64,000 nt of DNA from positions 44,609 to 108,608 of the forward strand of contig CACYSQ010000005.1 in the NCBI GenBank assembly GCA_902777125.1, written 5' to 3'. Within the stretch, counting starts at the first letter, position 1, and every line of letters begins with the position of its first letter. The stretch comes from Ruminococcus flavefaciens (lineage in GTDB: Bacteria > Bacillota > Clostridia > Oscillospirales > Ruminococcaceae). The notes below the pieces were generated by a model, which had not been told where the DNA came from, ran no database searches, and worked only from the letters and a program-made list of their open reading frames with translations. The position numbers and the translations under genes were made by a program. Positions 1-8,110 of this stretch are shown here, piece by piece.

Positions 1-1
1 G

Positions 2-805
2 CTCGAGGCAGGGGAGATAGTACAGATAGATTCCGATGAATGTAAGGTGCTCAGCAAGGGCGATCCCTCAAAGATGAAGATCTGCACCTTCCTCTGGACG
101 TACTACGGCTACCCCAATGCGGTCTATGAGGGCGTGAACGTTGAGGTCATGCGTACCCGCAACGGCGAGATAATGGCTGAGAACGACATCAAAGCCGGAA
201 AGCTCCCCGATGTTGACTTCGTTTGCGGCGTTCCGGATTCCGGTACTCCCCACGCTATCGGCTATGCCAACCGCAGCGGTATACCCTTCGCAAGACCCTT
301 TATCAAATACACCCCCACATGGCCGCGAAGCTTCATGCCTACCAATCAGAGCATGAGAAATCAGGTCGCAAAGATGAAGCTCATACCCGTTCATGAGCTT
401 ATAGAGGGAAAGAAGCTCCTCTTCGTTGACGACAGTATCGTCCGCGGCACTCAGATGCGCGAGACAGTGGAGTTCCTCTATGAGAACGGCGCTAAGGAAG
501 TACATATGCGCTCTGCCTGTCCGCCTATCATGTACGGCTGCAAGTACCTCAACTTCTCACGCAGCCACTCCGAGCTCGAGCTTATCGCAAGACAGATAAT
601 CGACGAATTCGAGGGCGCTGAGGGCGTAAAGTACCTCGCTGAGTACAGCGATACAAACACCGAAAGAGGAAAGCGTATGCGCGACGAGATATGCCGCCGT
701 CTGAAGCTCACCTCGCTCGAATTCCAGTCGCTTCCCGGAAAGGTTCAGGCGGTCGGACTTCCCGAATGTAATCTCTGCACCTATTGCTGGAGCGGAAAAG
801 AATGA
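2..805 (+). CDS. purF: Amidophosphoribosyltransferase, C-terminal part (5' end outside window)
   Basis: PurF makes 5-phosphoribosylamine from PRPP and glutamine, the first committed step of de novo purine synthesis. Only the C-terminal phosphoribosyltransferase half is present. The reading frame is open from base 2, so the N-terminal glutaminase domain lies upstream of the window. The PRPP-binding motif VDDSIVRGT is at 427-453, and the conserved GVPDSGTPHAIGYA and RPFIKYTPTWPRSF stretches are visible. It ends in a Cys-containing tail (CNLCTYCW) before TGA. purM follows after a 172-bp gap holding a REP-like element. Identification is firm. Confidence 0.95.
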   Translation, partial: LEAGEIVQIDSDECKVLSKGDPSKMKICTFLWTYYGYPNAVYEGVNVEVMRTRNGEIMAENDIKAGKLPDVDFVCGVPDSGTPHAIGYANRSGIPFARPFIKYTPTWPRSFMPTNQSMRNQVAKMKLIPVHELIEGKKLLFVDDSIVRGTQMRETVEFLYENGAKEVHMRSACPPIMYGCKYLNFSRSHSELELIARQIIDEFEGAEGVKYLAEYSDTNTERGKRMRDEICRRLKLTSLEFQSLPGKVQAVGLPECNLCTYCWSGKE

Positions 806-836
806 TCTGCGTTCAGAAAGCAAAAAGCAGAGAACA

Positions 837-954
837 GTAGGGGCGGATATGATCCGCCCGCAGCCGCATCAATAAATTTGCAGGGGACGGTGCCCACATC
901 GCCCCTCAAGTCAGCAAGTGCATATTAAGGGCTGATGTGGGCATCAGCCCCTAC
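837..954. repeat. REP-like palindromic element pair (copy 1)
   Basis: Opens with GTAG plus a palindrome (GGGCGGATA / GATCCGCCC), contains a weaker GGGGACG / CGCCCC hairpin around 882-905, and closes with the inverted form, a GGGCTGATG / CATCAGCCC stem followed by CCTAC. The whole reads as two GTAGGGG-capped hairpins facing each other. Lies between purF and purM. Confidence 0.7.
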
Positions 955-977
955 ATAAAATCTATGGAGGATAAGAT

Positions 978-2015
978 ATGAACAACAGTTTTTCCGAAAG
1001 CTACAAGAAGGCAGGCGTTGATGTAACTGCCGGCTACAAGTCAGTTGAGCTCATGAAAAAGCATATCGCCCGCACCATGATACCCGGTGCTCTTTCCGGT
1101 ATCGGCGGCTTCGGCGGACTTTTCCAGCTCGATATGACCGGTATCAATACGCCCGTTCTCGTTTCCGGAACAGACGGCGTCGGTACTAAGATCAAGATAG
1201 CATTCATTCTCGACAAGCACGACACTGTCGGCATCGACTGTGTTGCCATGTGCGTCAACGACATCATCTGCTGCGGCGCAAAGCCCCAGTTCTTCCTTGA
1301 CTATATCGCCTGCGGAAAGAATATCCCCGAGAAGATAGCGGAGATAGTTTCAGGCGTTGCGGAGGGCTGTGTACAGGCTCAGTGCGCTCTTATCGGCGGC
1401 GAAACTGCCGAGCACCCCGGTCTCATGCCCGAGGACGAATATGACCTTGCAGGCTTCTCGGTAGGCGTTGTTGACAAGGACAAGATCCTCCAGCCCGATA
1501 CCCAGAAGGCAGGCGATGTTCTCATCGCTATCAAGTCCAGCGGCGTTCACTCAAACGGCTTCTCGCTCGTAAGAAGAGTGTTCGACGTAAACGAGAAGAA
1601 GCTCGCTATGCACTTCGATGATCTCGGTGCAACTCTCGGCGAGACCCTCCTCACTCCTACAAGGATCTACGTCAAGGCTGTAATGAGCCTTCTTGACGCT
1701 GTAAAGGTGAAGTCCATCTCCCACATCACAGGAGGCGGCTTCTATGAGAATATCCCGCGTTCGCTCCCGGATAACCTCGCTGCGAAGATAGAGCGCAATG
1801 CGGTACAGGTACTCCCGATATTCGACCTTATCCAGAGAGCAGGCGATATCCCGGAGAGAGATATGTTCAATACGTTCAACATGGGCGTCGGCATGATAGT
1901 TTCAGTTGACAAGAACGACGCAGACAAGGCGATCGCAGCTATCAAGGCTGCCGGCGAGGACGCTTACGTTCTCGGCGAGCTCGTTGAATCCGAAGAAGGC
2001 GTTATCATCTGTTAA
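978..2015 (+). CDS. purM: Phosphoribosylformylglycinamidine cyclo-ligase (AIR synthetase)
   Basis: PurM closes the imidazole ring, converting FGAM to AIR with ATP in the cytoplasm. At 345 aa it has the normal family length. Visible motifs include [31 protein letters not shown] and the [11 protein letters not shown] segment near residues 190-200. The ATG at 978 follows a good Shine-Dalgarno sequence (TGGAGG at 965-970). It is the second purine gene after purF on the same strand. Function is certain from the motifs. Confidence 0.97.
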   Translation: MNNSFSESYKKAGVDVTAGYKSVELMKKHIARTMIPGALSGIGGFGGLFQLDMTGINTPVLVSGTDGVGTKIKIAFILDKHDTVGIDCVAMCVNDIICCGAKPQFFLDYIACGKNIPEKIAEIVSGVAEGCVQAQCALIGGETAEHPGLMPEDEYDLAGFSVGVVDKDKILQPDTQKAGDVLIAIKSSGVHSNGFSLVRRVFDVNEKKLAMHFDDLGATLGETLLTPTRIYVKAVMSLLDAVKVKSISHITGGGFYENIPRSLPDNLAAKIERNAVQVLPIFDLIQRAGDIPERDMFNTFNMGVGMIVSVDKNDADKAIAAIKAAGEDAYVLGELVESEEGVIIC

Positions 2016-2050
2016 GAACATATAATAGTTGAGAGTGCAGAGTTGAGAGT

Positions 2051-2120
2051 GCAGGGGCGGATATTATCCGCCCGTCACATAGTTCGCTTGAACCAGCGGG
2101 CGCTTGGAAAGTGCCTCTAC
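2051..2120. repeat. REP-like element (copy 2)
   Basis: GCAG followed by the GGGCGGATA / TATCCGCCC palindrome, then a degenerate inverted end (CCTCTAC at 2114-2120). The flanks carry loose inverted AGTTGAGAGT / ACTCTGAACT type sequence. It occupies the gap between purM and the expansin gene. Confidence 0.6.
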
Positions 2121-2165
2121 AGAAAAACTTTCAACTCTGAACTATTGTAAATGAGGTGGGAAAGC

Positions 2166-3032
2166 ATGAAAAAAAGGTTGATCTCCTCGCTGACCGCGGC
2201 TTCAATGGCGGTCGGTATGCTTTCGCTGTCCTCATATTCTGCCGGTGAGCCCCTCGATTACTCCCCGAACGGTCACATCGACGTTTTCGACATGATCGCG
2301 GCAAGACGCAGCGGCGCTTCCGGGGCGGAGCTGAAGACCCTCCACGAATTTCTCATGGGCAGGGGAAACGGTCTGCCGGTAAGCACCGATCATACCCTCG
2401 ATGAGAGCCTTATCCTCGAACCTATGGGAACTGTCCACACGGGCGAGGGTACCTTCTACGGCGGCGGCTATGAAGGCGGCTGTGCTTCTCTCGACCCCGT
2501 ATCGCGTGACTACTGGATAGTCGCGATGAACCTCGCTGACTACAATGAGGGTCAGCTTGCAGGCGCTTACATAGAGGTGACAGGCGAGCTCGGCACGATA
2601 AAAATGCTCGTCACAGACCTTCTTCCCGAGGGCAAAAAAGGTGACCTCGACCTCTATACGGACGCCTTTCCGCTTATAGCTCCGGTCGAAAAGGGCAGAG
2701 TACCGGTGAGCTGGCACATTATCCCCCTTGACACTGCGGAGAATGCTCCGGTCTGCTACAAGTACAAGGAGGGCACGACTCAATACTGGTGCGGCATACA
2801 GGTGAGAAATCACCGCTATCCGATAACAAGGCTCGAATACCTTGACAAGAACGGCGAATGGGTCGAGATACCGCGAACGAGGTACAATTACTTCATCTCG
2901 GACAAAATGGGAGCCGGTCCTTTTACCTTCCGCATAACCGATATCTACGGACGTCAGGTCATCGACCGCGATATCCCGCTTTCGACCGATGATACCGAGA
3001 TAATTCAGGGACACGTTCAGCTTCCGGAGTGA
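2166..3032 (+). CDS. Secreted expansin-like protein with N-terminal partial dockerin-like segment
   Basis: Bacterial expansins (EXLX1 type) loosen cellulose and plant-wall networks without hydrolysis. The protein has a signal peptide (KKRLISSLTAASMAVGMLSL), then a half-dockerin-like stretch (NGHIDVFDMIAARR, about residues 35-50), then a double-psi beta-barrel with GEGTFYGGG, MNLADYN and TDLLPEGKKGDLDL. The last contains the Asp equivalent to the essential GDLDL Asp of the family. A C-terminal CBM63-like domain carries VRNHRYPITRLEY and RTRYNYF. I use ATG 2166 because GAGGTGGG lies just upstream; an in-frame ATG at 2151 precedes that ribosome site. It is embedded among purine genes, which is odd. 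The dockerin call is tentative because only one repeat is visible. Confidence 0.85.
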   Translation: MKKRLISSLTAASMAVGMLSLSSYSAGEPLDYSPNGHIDVFDMIAARRSGASGAELKTLHEFLMGRGNGLPVSTDHTLDESLILEPMGTVHTGEGTFYGGGYEGGCASLDPVSRDYWIVAMNLADYNEGQLAGAYIEVTGELGTIKMLVTDLLPEGKKGDLDLYTDAFPLIAPVEKGRVPVSWHIIPLDTAENAPVCYKYKEGTTQYWCGIQVRNHRYPITRLEYLDKNGEWVEIPRTRYNYFISDKMGAGPFTFRITDIYGRQVIDRDIPLSTDDTEIIQGHVQLPE

Positions 3033-3036
3033 TATT

Positions 3037-3492
3037 ATGAAAGTTGAAAAAATTGATTTTATATGGGCTGCCGTTTCGATGATAATAGTCGGAGTCTCCT
3101 TCCGCAGGAGACACCTCCCGAACGGTATCATCATGATATACGTCCTCATGGCGGCAGTTTTTGCCTATCATATATGGAAAAAGAAAAAGAGCCTCGGGAA
3201 CGGTATCCCGGTCTTCGGCAAGATAGTGGAATACCGCACCTCCCAGAAGCTCCGCGGGTGCTTCCCGGTAGTAAGGTACACGACCGAGGGCGGCAGAGAG
3301 TATACATCGACCTATTCCGTTGCCGAACGCAAGCCCAAATATGAGGTCGGCGAGGAAAAAATGATATGCTACGACCCGGAGGACCCGATGTCGTTTTACT
3401 TTGTCGGGCGTGAGGACGAGATGACGAACGATTACTTCCGCTTCATCATCTACGGTGCTCCGGTAGCGCTCCTCATGCTGTTCATAAGGTGA
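3037..3492 (+). CDS. DUF3592-like membrane protein
   Basis: A 151-aa protein of unknown function with hydrophobic segments at about residues 8-21, 28-45 and 134-150. The central soluble stretch (GKIVEYRTSQ ... VVRYTTEGGREYTS ... VGEEKMICYDPEDPMSF) matches the pattern of DUF3592 proteins, which carry an SH3-like region between membrane helices. It starts 4 bp after the expansin stop with a GGAG site, so it is probably translated from the same message. A similar protein follows at 3583. Confidence 0.7.
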   Translation: MKVEKIDFIWAAVSMIIVGVSFRRRHLPNGIIMIYVLMAAVFAYHIWKKKKSLGNGIPVFGKIVEYRTSQKLRGCFPVVRYTTEGGREYTSTYSVAERKPKYEVGEEKMICYDPEDPMSFYFVGREDEMTNDYFRFIIYGAPVALLMLFIR

Positions 3493-3536
3493 AAACCGCA
3501 GGCTGTCAGTCTCTAAGGACATAATGAATAAACGGA

Positions 3537-3563
3537 GGAACGGCGAGGGCGCTGTTCCCTGCA
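3537..3563. repeat. REP-like hairpin (copy 3, single)
   Basis: GGAACGGCG / CGCTGTTCCC hairpin ending in TGCA, the reverse orientation of the TGYAGGGAACGG type seen at 7.9, 22.9 and 40.6 kb. Lies between the two DUF3592-like genes. Confidence 0.55.
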
Positions 3564-3582
3564 GACGATATAAGGTGATAAT

Positions 3583-3990
3583 GTGATATTGTTTTTTATC
3601 TGCGGCTTTATTGCTGCCGGAGTGGGCTTCTGCTTTATCATGGCAAGGAGAAGCCGCTTGCAGAATGCGGTCCTCTATACCGCAAAGCTCATAGGCGTTC
3701 AGGAGGGTATCCGCAAGCGCGGTCATGTGCTTTACAAGGTCGTGAAGCCCTGCGTGAAGTACGACAACGGCAAGCGCGGGATAACTGCCGATTATCACGA
3801 TTGGATACGCGAGACCGATTTCCATTACTTAAACGGCGATGAGATAGAGATAAGAGCCTATCCTGAGCTGCCGAAGATATTCTACCTCGCCGAGAATGAC
3901 GACCATATCTCCTATGAGGCAGTGGCCAGCTTCGCTATAGCAGCCGCGTTTTTCATCATAGGAGTATTATCTGTGATATGCTTCGGCTGA
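3583..3990 (+). CDS. DUF3592-like membrane protein, second copy
   Basis: 135 aa, with an N-terminal membrane helix (ILFFICGFIAAGVGFCFIM) and a C-terminal helix (ASFAIAAAFFIIGVLSVICF) around a soluble part with KPCVKYDNGKRG and GDEIEIRAYPELPKIFYL. The layout matches the gene at 3037, so the two are probably distant paralogues. The start is GTG at 3583 behind AAGGTGAT. Function is unknown. Confidence 0.65.
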   Translation: MILFFICGFIAAGVGFCFIMARRSRLQNAVLYTAKLIGVQEGIRKRGHVLYKVVKPCVKYDNGKRGITADYHDWIRETDFHYLNGDEIEIRAYPELPKIFYLAENDDHISYEAVASFAIAAAFFIIGVLSVICFG

Positions 3991-4009
3991 CCAAAAGGAG
4001 ATGTTCCCA

Positions 4010-4636
4010 ATGAAGAATATAGTAGTGCTTGTTTCCGGCGGAGGTACTAACCTCCAGGCCCTTATCGACGCGGAAAAGTCCGGCATCATACAGGGCGGAA
4101 GGATAACCTGCGTCATATCCTCAAAGGAGGGCGCATATGCTCTTGAAAGAGCAAAGAACAGCGGCATTCCCGCAAGAGTTATCCCCCGTAAGGAGTACCC
4201 GGACAGCGTCAGCTACAGCAGGGCGATACTTGCTGCGCTCAATGAGGAAAAGGCTGACCTTGTTGTGCTTGCCGGCTTCATGACGATACTCGATGAGTGC
4301 GTCACGAGAGAATACGCCTACAAGATAATCAACGTCCACCCGGCACTGATACCCTCGTTCTGCGGAGAGGGCTTCTACGGACTGAAGGTCCACGAGGCTG
4401 CCCTTGCCTACGGAGTGAAGGTCAGCGGTGCGACGATACACTTCGTCAACGAAAAAGCCGATGCAGGTGCGATAATCCTGCAAGGAACGGTCAATGTCGA
4501 GAACGGCGACACCCCGGAGATCCTCCAGAGACGCATCATGGAAAATGTCGAATGGAAGCTCCTCCCGAAAGCAGTTTCGCTTTTCTGTCAGGACAAAATA
4601 GACATCATTGACGGCAAGGCTTATGTAAAGGAATAA
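4010..4636 (+). CDS. purN: Phosphoribosylglycinamide formyltransferase
   Basis: Transfers a formyl group from 10-formyl-THF to GAR, the third step of purine synthesis. The N-terminal VVLVSGGGTNLQALI, the catalytic INVHPALIPSF segment (Asn and His) and the following GATIHFVNEKADAGAII with the catalytic Asp are all present. About 208 aa, normal length. I choose ATG 4010 because AGGAG at 3996-4000 is correctly spaced; the in-frame ATG at 4001 abuts that site. It follows the DUF3592-like gene by 19 bp. Confidence 0.95.
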   Translation: MKNIVVLVSGGGTNLQALIDAEKSGIIQGGRITCVISSKEGAYALERAKNSGIPARVIPRKEYPDSVSYSRAILAALNEEKADLVVLAGFMTILDECVTREYAYKIINVHPALIPSFCGEGFYGLKVHEAALAYGVKVSGATIHFVNEKADAGAIILQGTVNVENGDTPEILQRRIMENVEWKLLPKAVSLFCQDKIDIIDGKAYVKE

Positions 4637-4665
4637 GCCGTCAGCCATACTATGGAGAGTTTTTA

Positions 4666-4747
4666 GCAGGGGGCGATGCACAGCTTAACACCGCCCCGCC
4701 AATAAACCGAATAATACTTTCGGGCTGATGTGGGCATCAGCCCCTAC
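4666..4747. repeat. REP-like element pair (copy 4)
   Basis: Opens with GCAGGGGGCG (paired with ACACCGCCCC) and closes with the GGGCTGATG / CATCAGCCC hairpin plus CCTAC, the same right-hand hairpin as copy 1. Lies between purN and the IMP cyclohydrolase gene. Confidence 0.65.
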
Positions 4748-4767
4748 AAAAAACAGGAGTGATAATT

Positions 4768-5481
4768 ATGAAAAAGCTCAATATCGCACAGGAACTCAGC
4801 TCAAACGCTTACCCCGGCAGAGGCATCATCATCGGCAGAAGTGCTGACGGAAAGTCCGCTGTTACCGCTTATTTCATCATGGGCAGAAGCGAGAACAGCC
4901 GCAACCGCGTCTTCGTTGAGGACGGTCAGGGCATTCGCACACAGGCTTTCGATCCCTCGAAGCTCTCCGATCCCCACCTCATCATCTACGCTCCGGTAAG
5001 AGTCCTCGGCAACAAGCTCATCGTTACGAACGGCGACCAGACCGATACTATCTATGAGCTCATGGATAAGCAGTTCACCTTTGAGCAGTCCCTCCGCACA
5101 AGAGAATTCGAGGACGATGCTCCCAACTATACTCCCCGTATCTCGGGAATTCTCCGCTTTGAGGCTGACGGCTTCAACTATGCGATGTCCATACTCAAGA
5201 GTGCTAACGGCAACCCCGATTCCTGTCAGAGATACACTTTCGCTTACGCAAATCCCGTTGCAGGCGAGGGTCACTTTATCCACACATATATGGGCGACGG
5301 AAATCCTCTCCCGAGCTTCGAGGGCGAGCCCAAGCTCGTTGAGATGAGCGGCGGTATCGACGAATTCACCGATATGCTCTGGAACAACCTCAATGCTGAC
5401 AACAAGGTATCCCTCTTTGTACGCTGCGTTGACCTTGCAACAGGCGATGTTCAGACACGCATCGTGAACAAGAACAAGTAA
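4768..5481 (+). CDS. purO: IMP cyclohydrolase, archaeal PurO type
   Basis: Catalyses the last step of purine synthesis, closing FAICAR to IMP. It has no relation to the N-terminal domain of bifunctional PurH. It matches the IMP cyclohydrolase family (PF07826 type) by GRGIIIGRSADGK and AYFIMGRSENSRNRVF near the N-terminus and YAPVRVLGN further on. Length is 237 aa. ATG 4768 has AGGAG 9 bp upstream; a GTG at 4759 lies inside that site. Its partner, the stand-alone AICAR transformylase, is at 6763. Recognised from sequence pattern only. Confidence 0.85.
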   Translation: MKKLNIAQELSSNAYPGRGIIIGRSADGKSAVTAYFIMGRSENSRNRVFVEDGQGIRTQAFDPSKLSDPHLIIYAPVRVLGNKLIVTNGDQTDTIYELMDKQFTFEQSLRTREFEDDAPNYTPRISGILRFEADGFNYAMSILKSANGNPDSCQRYTFAYANPVAGEGHFIHTYMGDGNPLPSFEGEPKLVEMSGGIDEFTDMLWNNLNADNKVSLFVRCVDLATGDVQTRIVNKNK

Positions 5482-5484
5482 GCA

Positions 5485-6138
5485 ATGGGTCTTACTTCAT
5501 TCAAATGCCCCAACTGCGGCGCTGATGTCGCGTTCAGGGGGAGCGATTTCACGGTCTGCGAATACTGCCGGTCGCAGATAGTCCTCGACGGCATCGCAGA
5601 CAAGGCGGAGCTTGAAAGGCTTCGCCGCGAGAACGAGGAGTATCTCAGGGAAAACACCGGTATAGACGTCTATGCTGCAAAGCTGAAAAAATGGGGGCGT
5701 AACCGGAATATCATGTTTGCTGCGGTCAGCGTGCTGTTTCTTATAGGCTTCCTTTGGCTGGAATATTTAAATACAGGCTTAGCAGTTTTGGCGATTCTGA
5801 TCGCGGTCTCAGTGTTGTTTTCGGGACCTCCGGTGCTCGCTTCCAAATACCCGAGCTATGATGAAAAGACCTCTAAGGTCACATATAATAAAAAAACTAT
5901 GGTGAAGAAGGCGCTGCAGCTCTATGCCGCTGCCTTTGGAATGGCATTTTTGGGCATGATCGTTGCAGCTGTCATAGCTACCGCAGGCGATGAAGATGAT
6001 AAAGATAAGTCCTCTGAACAAATGGCTGTATTCTCAGTGCAGTCCGGTGAGGACGGTGAGATATCGCATGAGCTTTGCATCGGACAGGGAGAGTGGAGGT
6101 TTATGGAAAACAGTGCCGGCGGACAGACTGAAAAATGA
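5485..6138 (+). CDS. Zinc-ribbon membrane protein
   Basis: Begins with a zinc ribbon (CPNCG, then CEYC at about residues 9-28), followed by a charged helix and three hydrophobic segments (near residues 75-95, 97-120 and 140-165) and a polar C-terminal tail. This resembles small zinc-ribbon sensor or scaffold proteins common in clostridia. No enzymatic motif is seen. It starts 3 bp after the IMP cyclohydrolase stop, without a clear ribosome site of its own, suggesting translational coupling. It is related in layout to the next gene. Confidence 0.65.
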   Translation: MGLTSFKCPNCGADVAFRGSDFTVCEYCRSQIVLDGIADKAELERLRRENEEYLRENTGIDVYAAKLKKWGRNRNIMFAAVSVLFLIGFLWLEYLNTGLAVLAILIAVSVLFSGPPVLASKYPSYDEKTSKVTYNKKTMVKKALQLYAAAFGMAFLGMIVAAVIATAGDEDDKDKSSEQMAVFSVQSGEDGEISHELCIGQGEWRFMENSAGGQTEK

Positions 6139-6153
6139 CAATGAGGTGCGGAT

Positions 6154-6666
6154 ATGCCGTTTATGAAATGTCCCGGCTGTGCCGGAGATATAGAATACCA
6201 GAAGGGCGAATGGCGGGCGAAGTGTCCGTTCTGCGGCGAATGGCGTGAGACTGGCGAGCCCAAGCCCATAATCAAGCCGCCGCAGGTAAAGCCTGCTGCA
6301 CCGGCAGTTTCCGGACTTACGGAGACGGTCGGGCACTACCTTGAAAGGCTGAGAAAATGGCGCATAAACTGTGCAAAGGTGATAATCTTCGCCTGTGCAG
6401 TGTTCTTCGGGGGAGCAGTCCTCTACCTGAAGGGCAACCCGGAGATAGCGATGCCCATACTGATATTTGCAGTGGGCTTGCTGTTCATGGCACCGCAGCT
6501 TTTTGCCAATTCCAGACCCAAGCCCCTCGGACCTCCGGCTTCGGAGAAGTACAAGGCGCCTCCGACAGCCGCTACAGACCTCTGCTTTATCCTCATTGAT
6601 ATTGCGGCAGGTGCGGCAACAGCCTTTGCCGCGATACAGATATTCGGACCGTTCGAGTGGAAATAA
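6154..6666 (+). CDS. Zinc-ribbon membrane protein, second copy
   Basis: 170 aa. N-terminal zinc ribbon (KCPGCAGDIEY and CPFCGEW), a proline-rich linker, then three hydrophobic segments at about residues 70-90, 98-115 and 145-165. Same architecture as the upstream protein, including the short ERLRKW-type stretch before the first helix, so probably a paralogue. It has a GAGGTG site before ATG 6154. Function is unknown; placement between purO and purH suggests only co-transcription. Confidence 0.65.
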   Translation: MPFMKCPGCAGDIEYQKGEWRAKCPFCGEWRETGEPKPIIKPPQVKPAAPAVSGLTETVGHYLERLRKWRINCAKVIIFACAVFFGGAVLYLKGNPEIAMPILIFAVGLLFMAPQLFANSRPKPLGPPASEKYKAPPTAATDLCFILIDIAAGAATAFAAIQIFGPFEWK

Positions 6667-6687
6667 ACTCAGAGTCAAGAACTGAGA

Positions 6688-6718
6688 GCAGGACGCCGGG
6701 TCTCGGTTTCCCGCCCTG
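6688..6718. repeat. Degenerate REP-like hairpin (copy 5)
   Basis: GCAGGACGCCGGG then a mismatched CCCGCCCTG arm; looks like a decayed member of the GCAGGGG-capped family. Confidence 0.35.
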
Positions 6719-6762
6719 AAGTTACATCAAGATAATGAATCAAATACAAGGAGGACATATCC

Positions 6763-7944
6763 ATGTCAAATGAAATGCAGTTAAAATACGGTTGCAACCC
6801 CAATCAGAAGCCTTCAAGAGTTTATATGGCTGACGGCAGCGAGCTCCCTATCGAGGTGCTCTGCGGCAAGCCCGGCTATATCAACCTCCTCGATGCTCTC
6901 AACGGCTGGCAGCTCGTCAAGGAGCTGAAGGCTGCGACAGGTATGTGTGCAGCGACCTCGTTCAAGCACGTTTCACCTGCTGGTGCAGCTATCGGACGTC
7001 CCCTCAGCGACAACCTGAAGAAGATCTACTGGGTAGACGATCTCGGTGAGCTCTCACCTCTCGCAAGCGCCTACGCAAGGGCAAGAGGTGCTGACAGAAT
7101 GTCCTCCTACGGCGACTTCATCGCTCTTTCTGACAAGGTGGACGTCTGCACTGCAAAGATGATACAGCGCGAGGTCTCGGACGGCGTTATCGCTCCCGAT
7201 TACGATCCCGAAGCTCTTGAGATACTCAGGTCCAAGAGAAAGGGAACATACTGCATACTCAAAATGGACGAGAATTACAAGCCCGCACCTATCGAGACAA
7301 AGCAGGTCTACGGCGTTTCCTTCGAGCAGGGACGCAATGAGCTCGATATCAACCGTGAGCTCCTCGCAAACATCGTTACCGAGAACAAGAACATTCCCGA
7401 TGACAAGAAGGACGACCTCCTCATCTCGCTCATCACGCTGAAATATACACAGTCCAACTCCGTCTGCTATGTCAAGGACGGTCAGGCTATCGGTATCGGA
7501 GCAGGTCAGCAGTCGCGTATCCACTGCACACGCCTTGCCGGTCAGAAGGCTGACAACTGGTGGCTGAGACAGTCCCCGAAGGTAATGGGACTCCAGTTCG
7601 TTGACGATATCCGCCGTGCAGACCGTGACAATGCTATCGACGTTTACATCGGCGATGAGTACGAGGACGTTCTCCGCGAGGGCGAATGGCAGCGTATCTT
7701 CAAGGTAAAGCCGGAGGTTTTCACTGTTGAGGAAAAGAAGGCATGGCTCGCAAAGAATACCGGCGTTTGCCTCGGTTCGGACGCATTCTTCCCCTTCGGC
7801 GACAACATCGAGAGGGCAAAGAAGTCCGGCGTTGAGTACATTGCGGAGCCCGGCGGTTCTATCCGTGACGACAACGTTATCGAGACCTGCAACAAGTACA
7901 ACATCGCAATGGCATTCACAGGCATTCGTCTGTTCCACCATTAA
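6763..7944 (+). CDS. purH: Stand-alone AICAR formyltransferase (PurH C-terminal domain only)
   Basis: Transfers a formyl group to AICAR to give FAICAR. It is 393 aa and corresponds to the transformylase domain of PurH alone. It opens with MQLKYGCNPNQKPS and has the SFKHVSPAGAAIG active-site segment (Lys-His), then GIGAGQQSRIHC and SDAFFPFGDNIERA, all hallmarks of the domain. No MGS-like cyclohydrolase domain precedes it; the start ATG has AAGGAGG 12 bp upstream. The missing activity is supplied by the PurO-type gene at 4768. Confidence 0.93.
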   Translation: MSNEMQLKYGCNPNQKPSRVYMADGSELPIEVLCGKPGYINLLDALNGWQLVKELKAATGMCAATSFKHVSPAGAAIGRPLSDNLKKIYWVDDLGELSPLASAYARARGADRMSSYGDFIALSDKVDVCTAKMIQREVSDGVIAPDYDPEALEILRSKRKGTYCILKMDENYKPAPIETKQVYGVSFEQGRNELDINRELLANIVTENKNIPDDKKDDLLISLITLKYTQSNSVCYVKDGQAIGIGAGQQSRIHCTRLAGQKADNWWLRQSPKVMGLQFVDDIRRADRDNAIDVYIGDEYEDVLREGEWQRIFKVKPEVFTVEEKKAWLAKNTGVCLGSDAFFPFGDNIERAKKSGVEYIAEPGGSIRDDNVIETCNKYNIAMAFTGIRLFHH

Positions 7945-7962
7945 GCAGCCGTTGATAAAACC

Positions 7963-8080
7963 GTAGGGGCGGATATTATCCGCCCGGAAACCGGGTGCTG
8001 TTATGAACGGGTAGGGAACGGCGCCCTCGCCGTTCCCTAAAGTATGAACTGAGGGACGCCGAGACCCGGCGTCCCCTGCA
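7963..8080. repeat. REP-like element with three hairpins (copy 6)
   Basis: Contains GTAG with the GGGCGGATA palindrome (7963-7985), GTAGGGAACGGCG / CGCCGTTCCC (8011-8038) and an inverted GGGACGCCG / CGGCGTCCCC hairpin ending in TGCA (8053-8080). Three different stems share the same capped design within 120 bp, between purH and a lipoprotein gene. Confidence 0.7.
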
Positions 8081-8110
8081 ATATTTAAAGGATATAGGGG
8101 TAAATATGAT

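Noticed and set aside
2232-3825. Two overlapping minus-strand open frames over the expansin and DUF3592-like genes
   Set aside because: Shadow frames; plus-strand genes have ribosome sites, signal peptide and family motifs.
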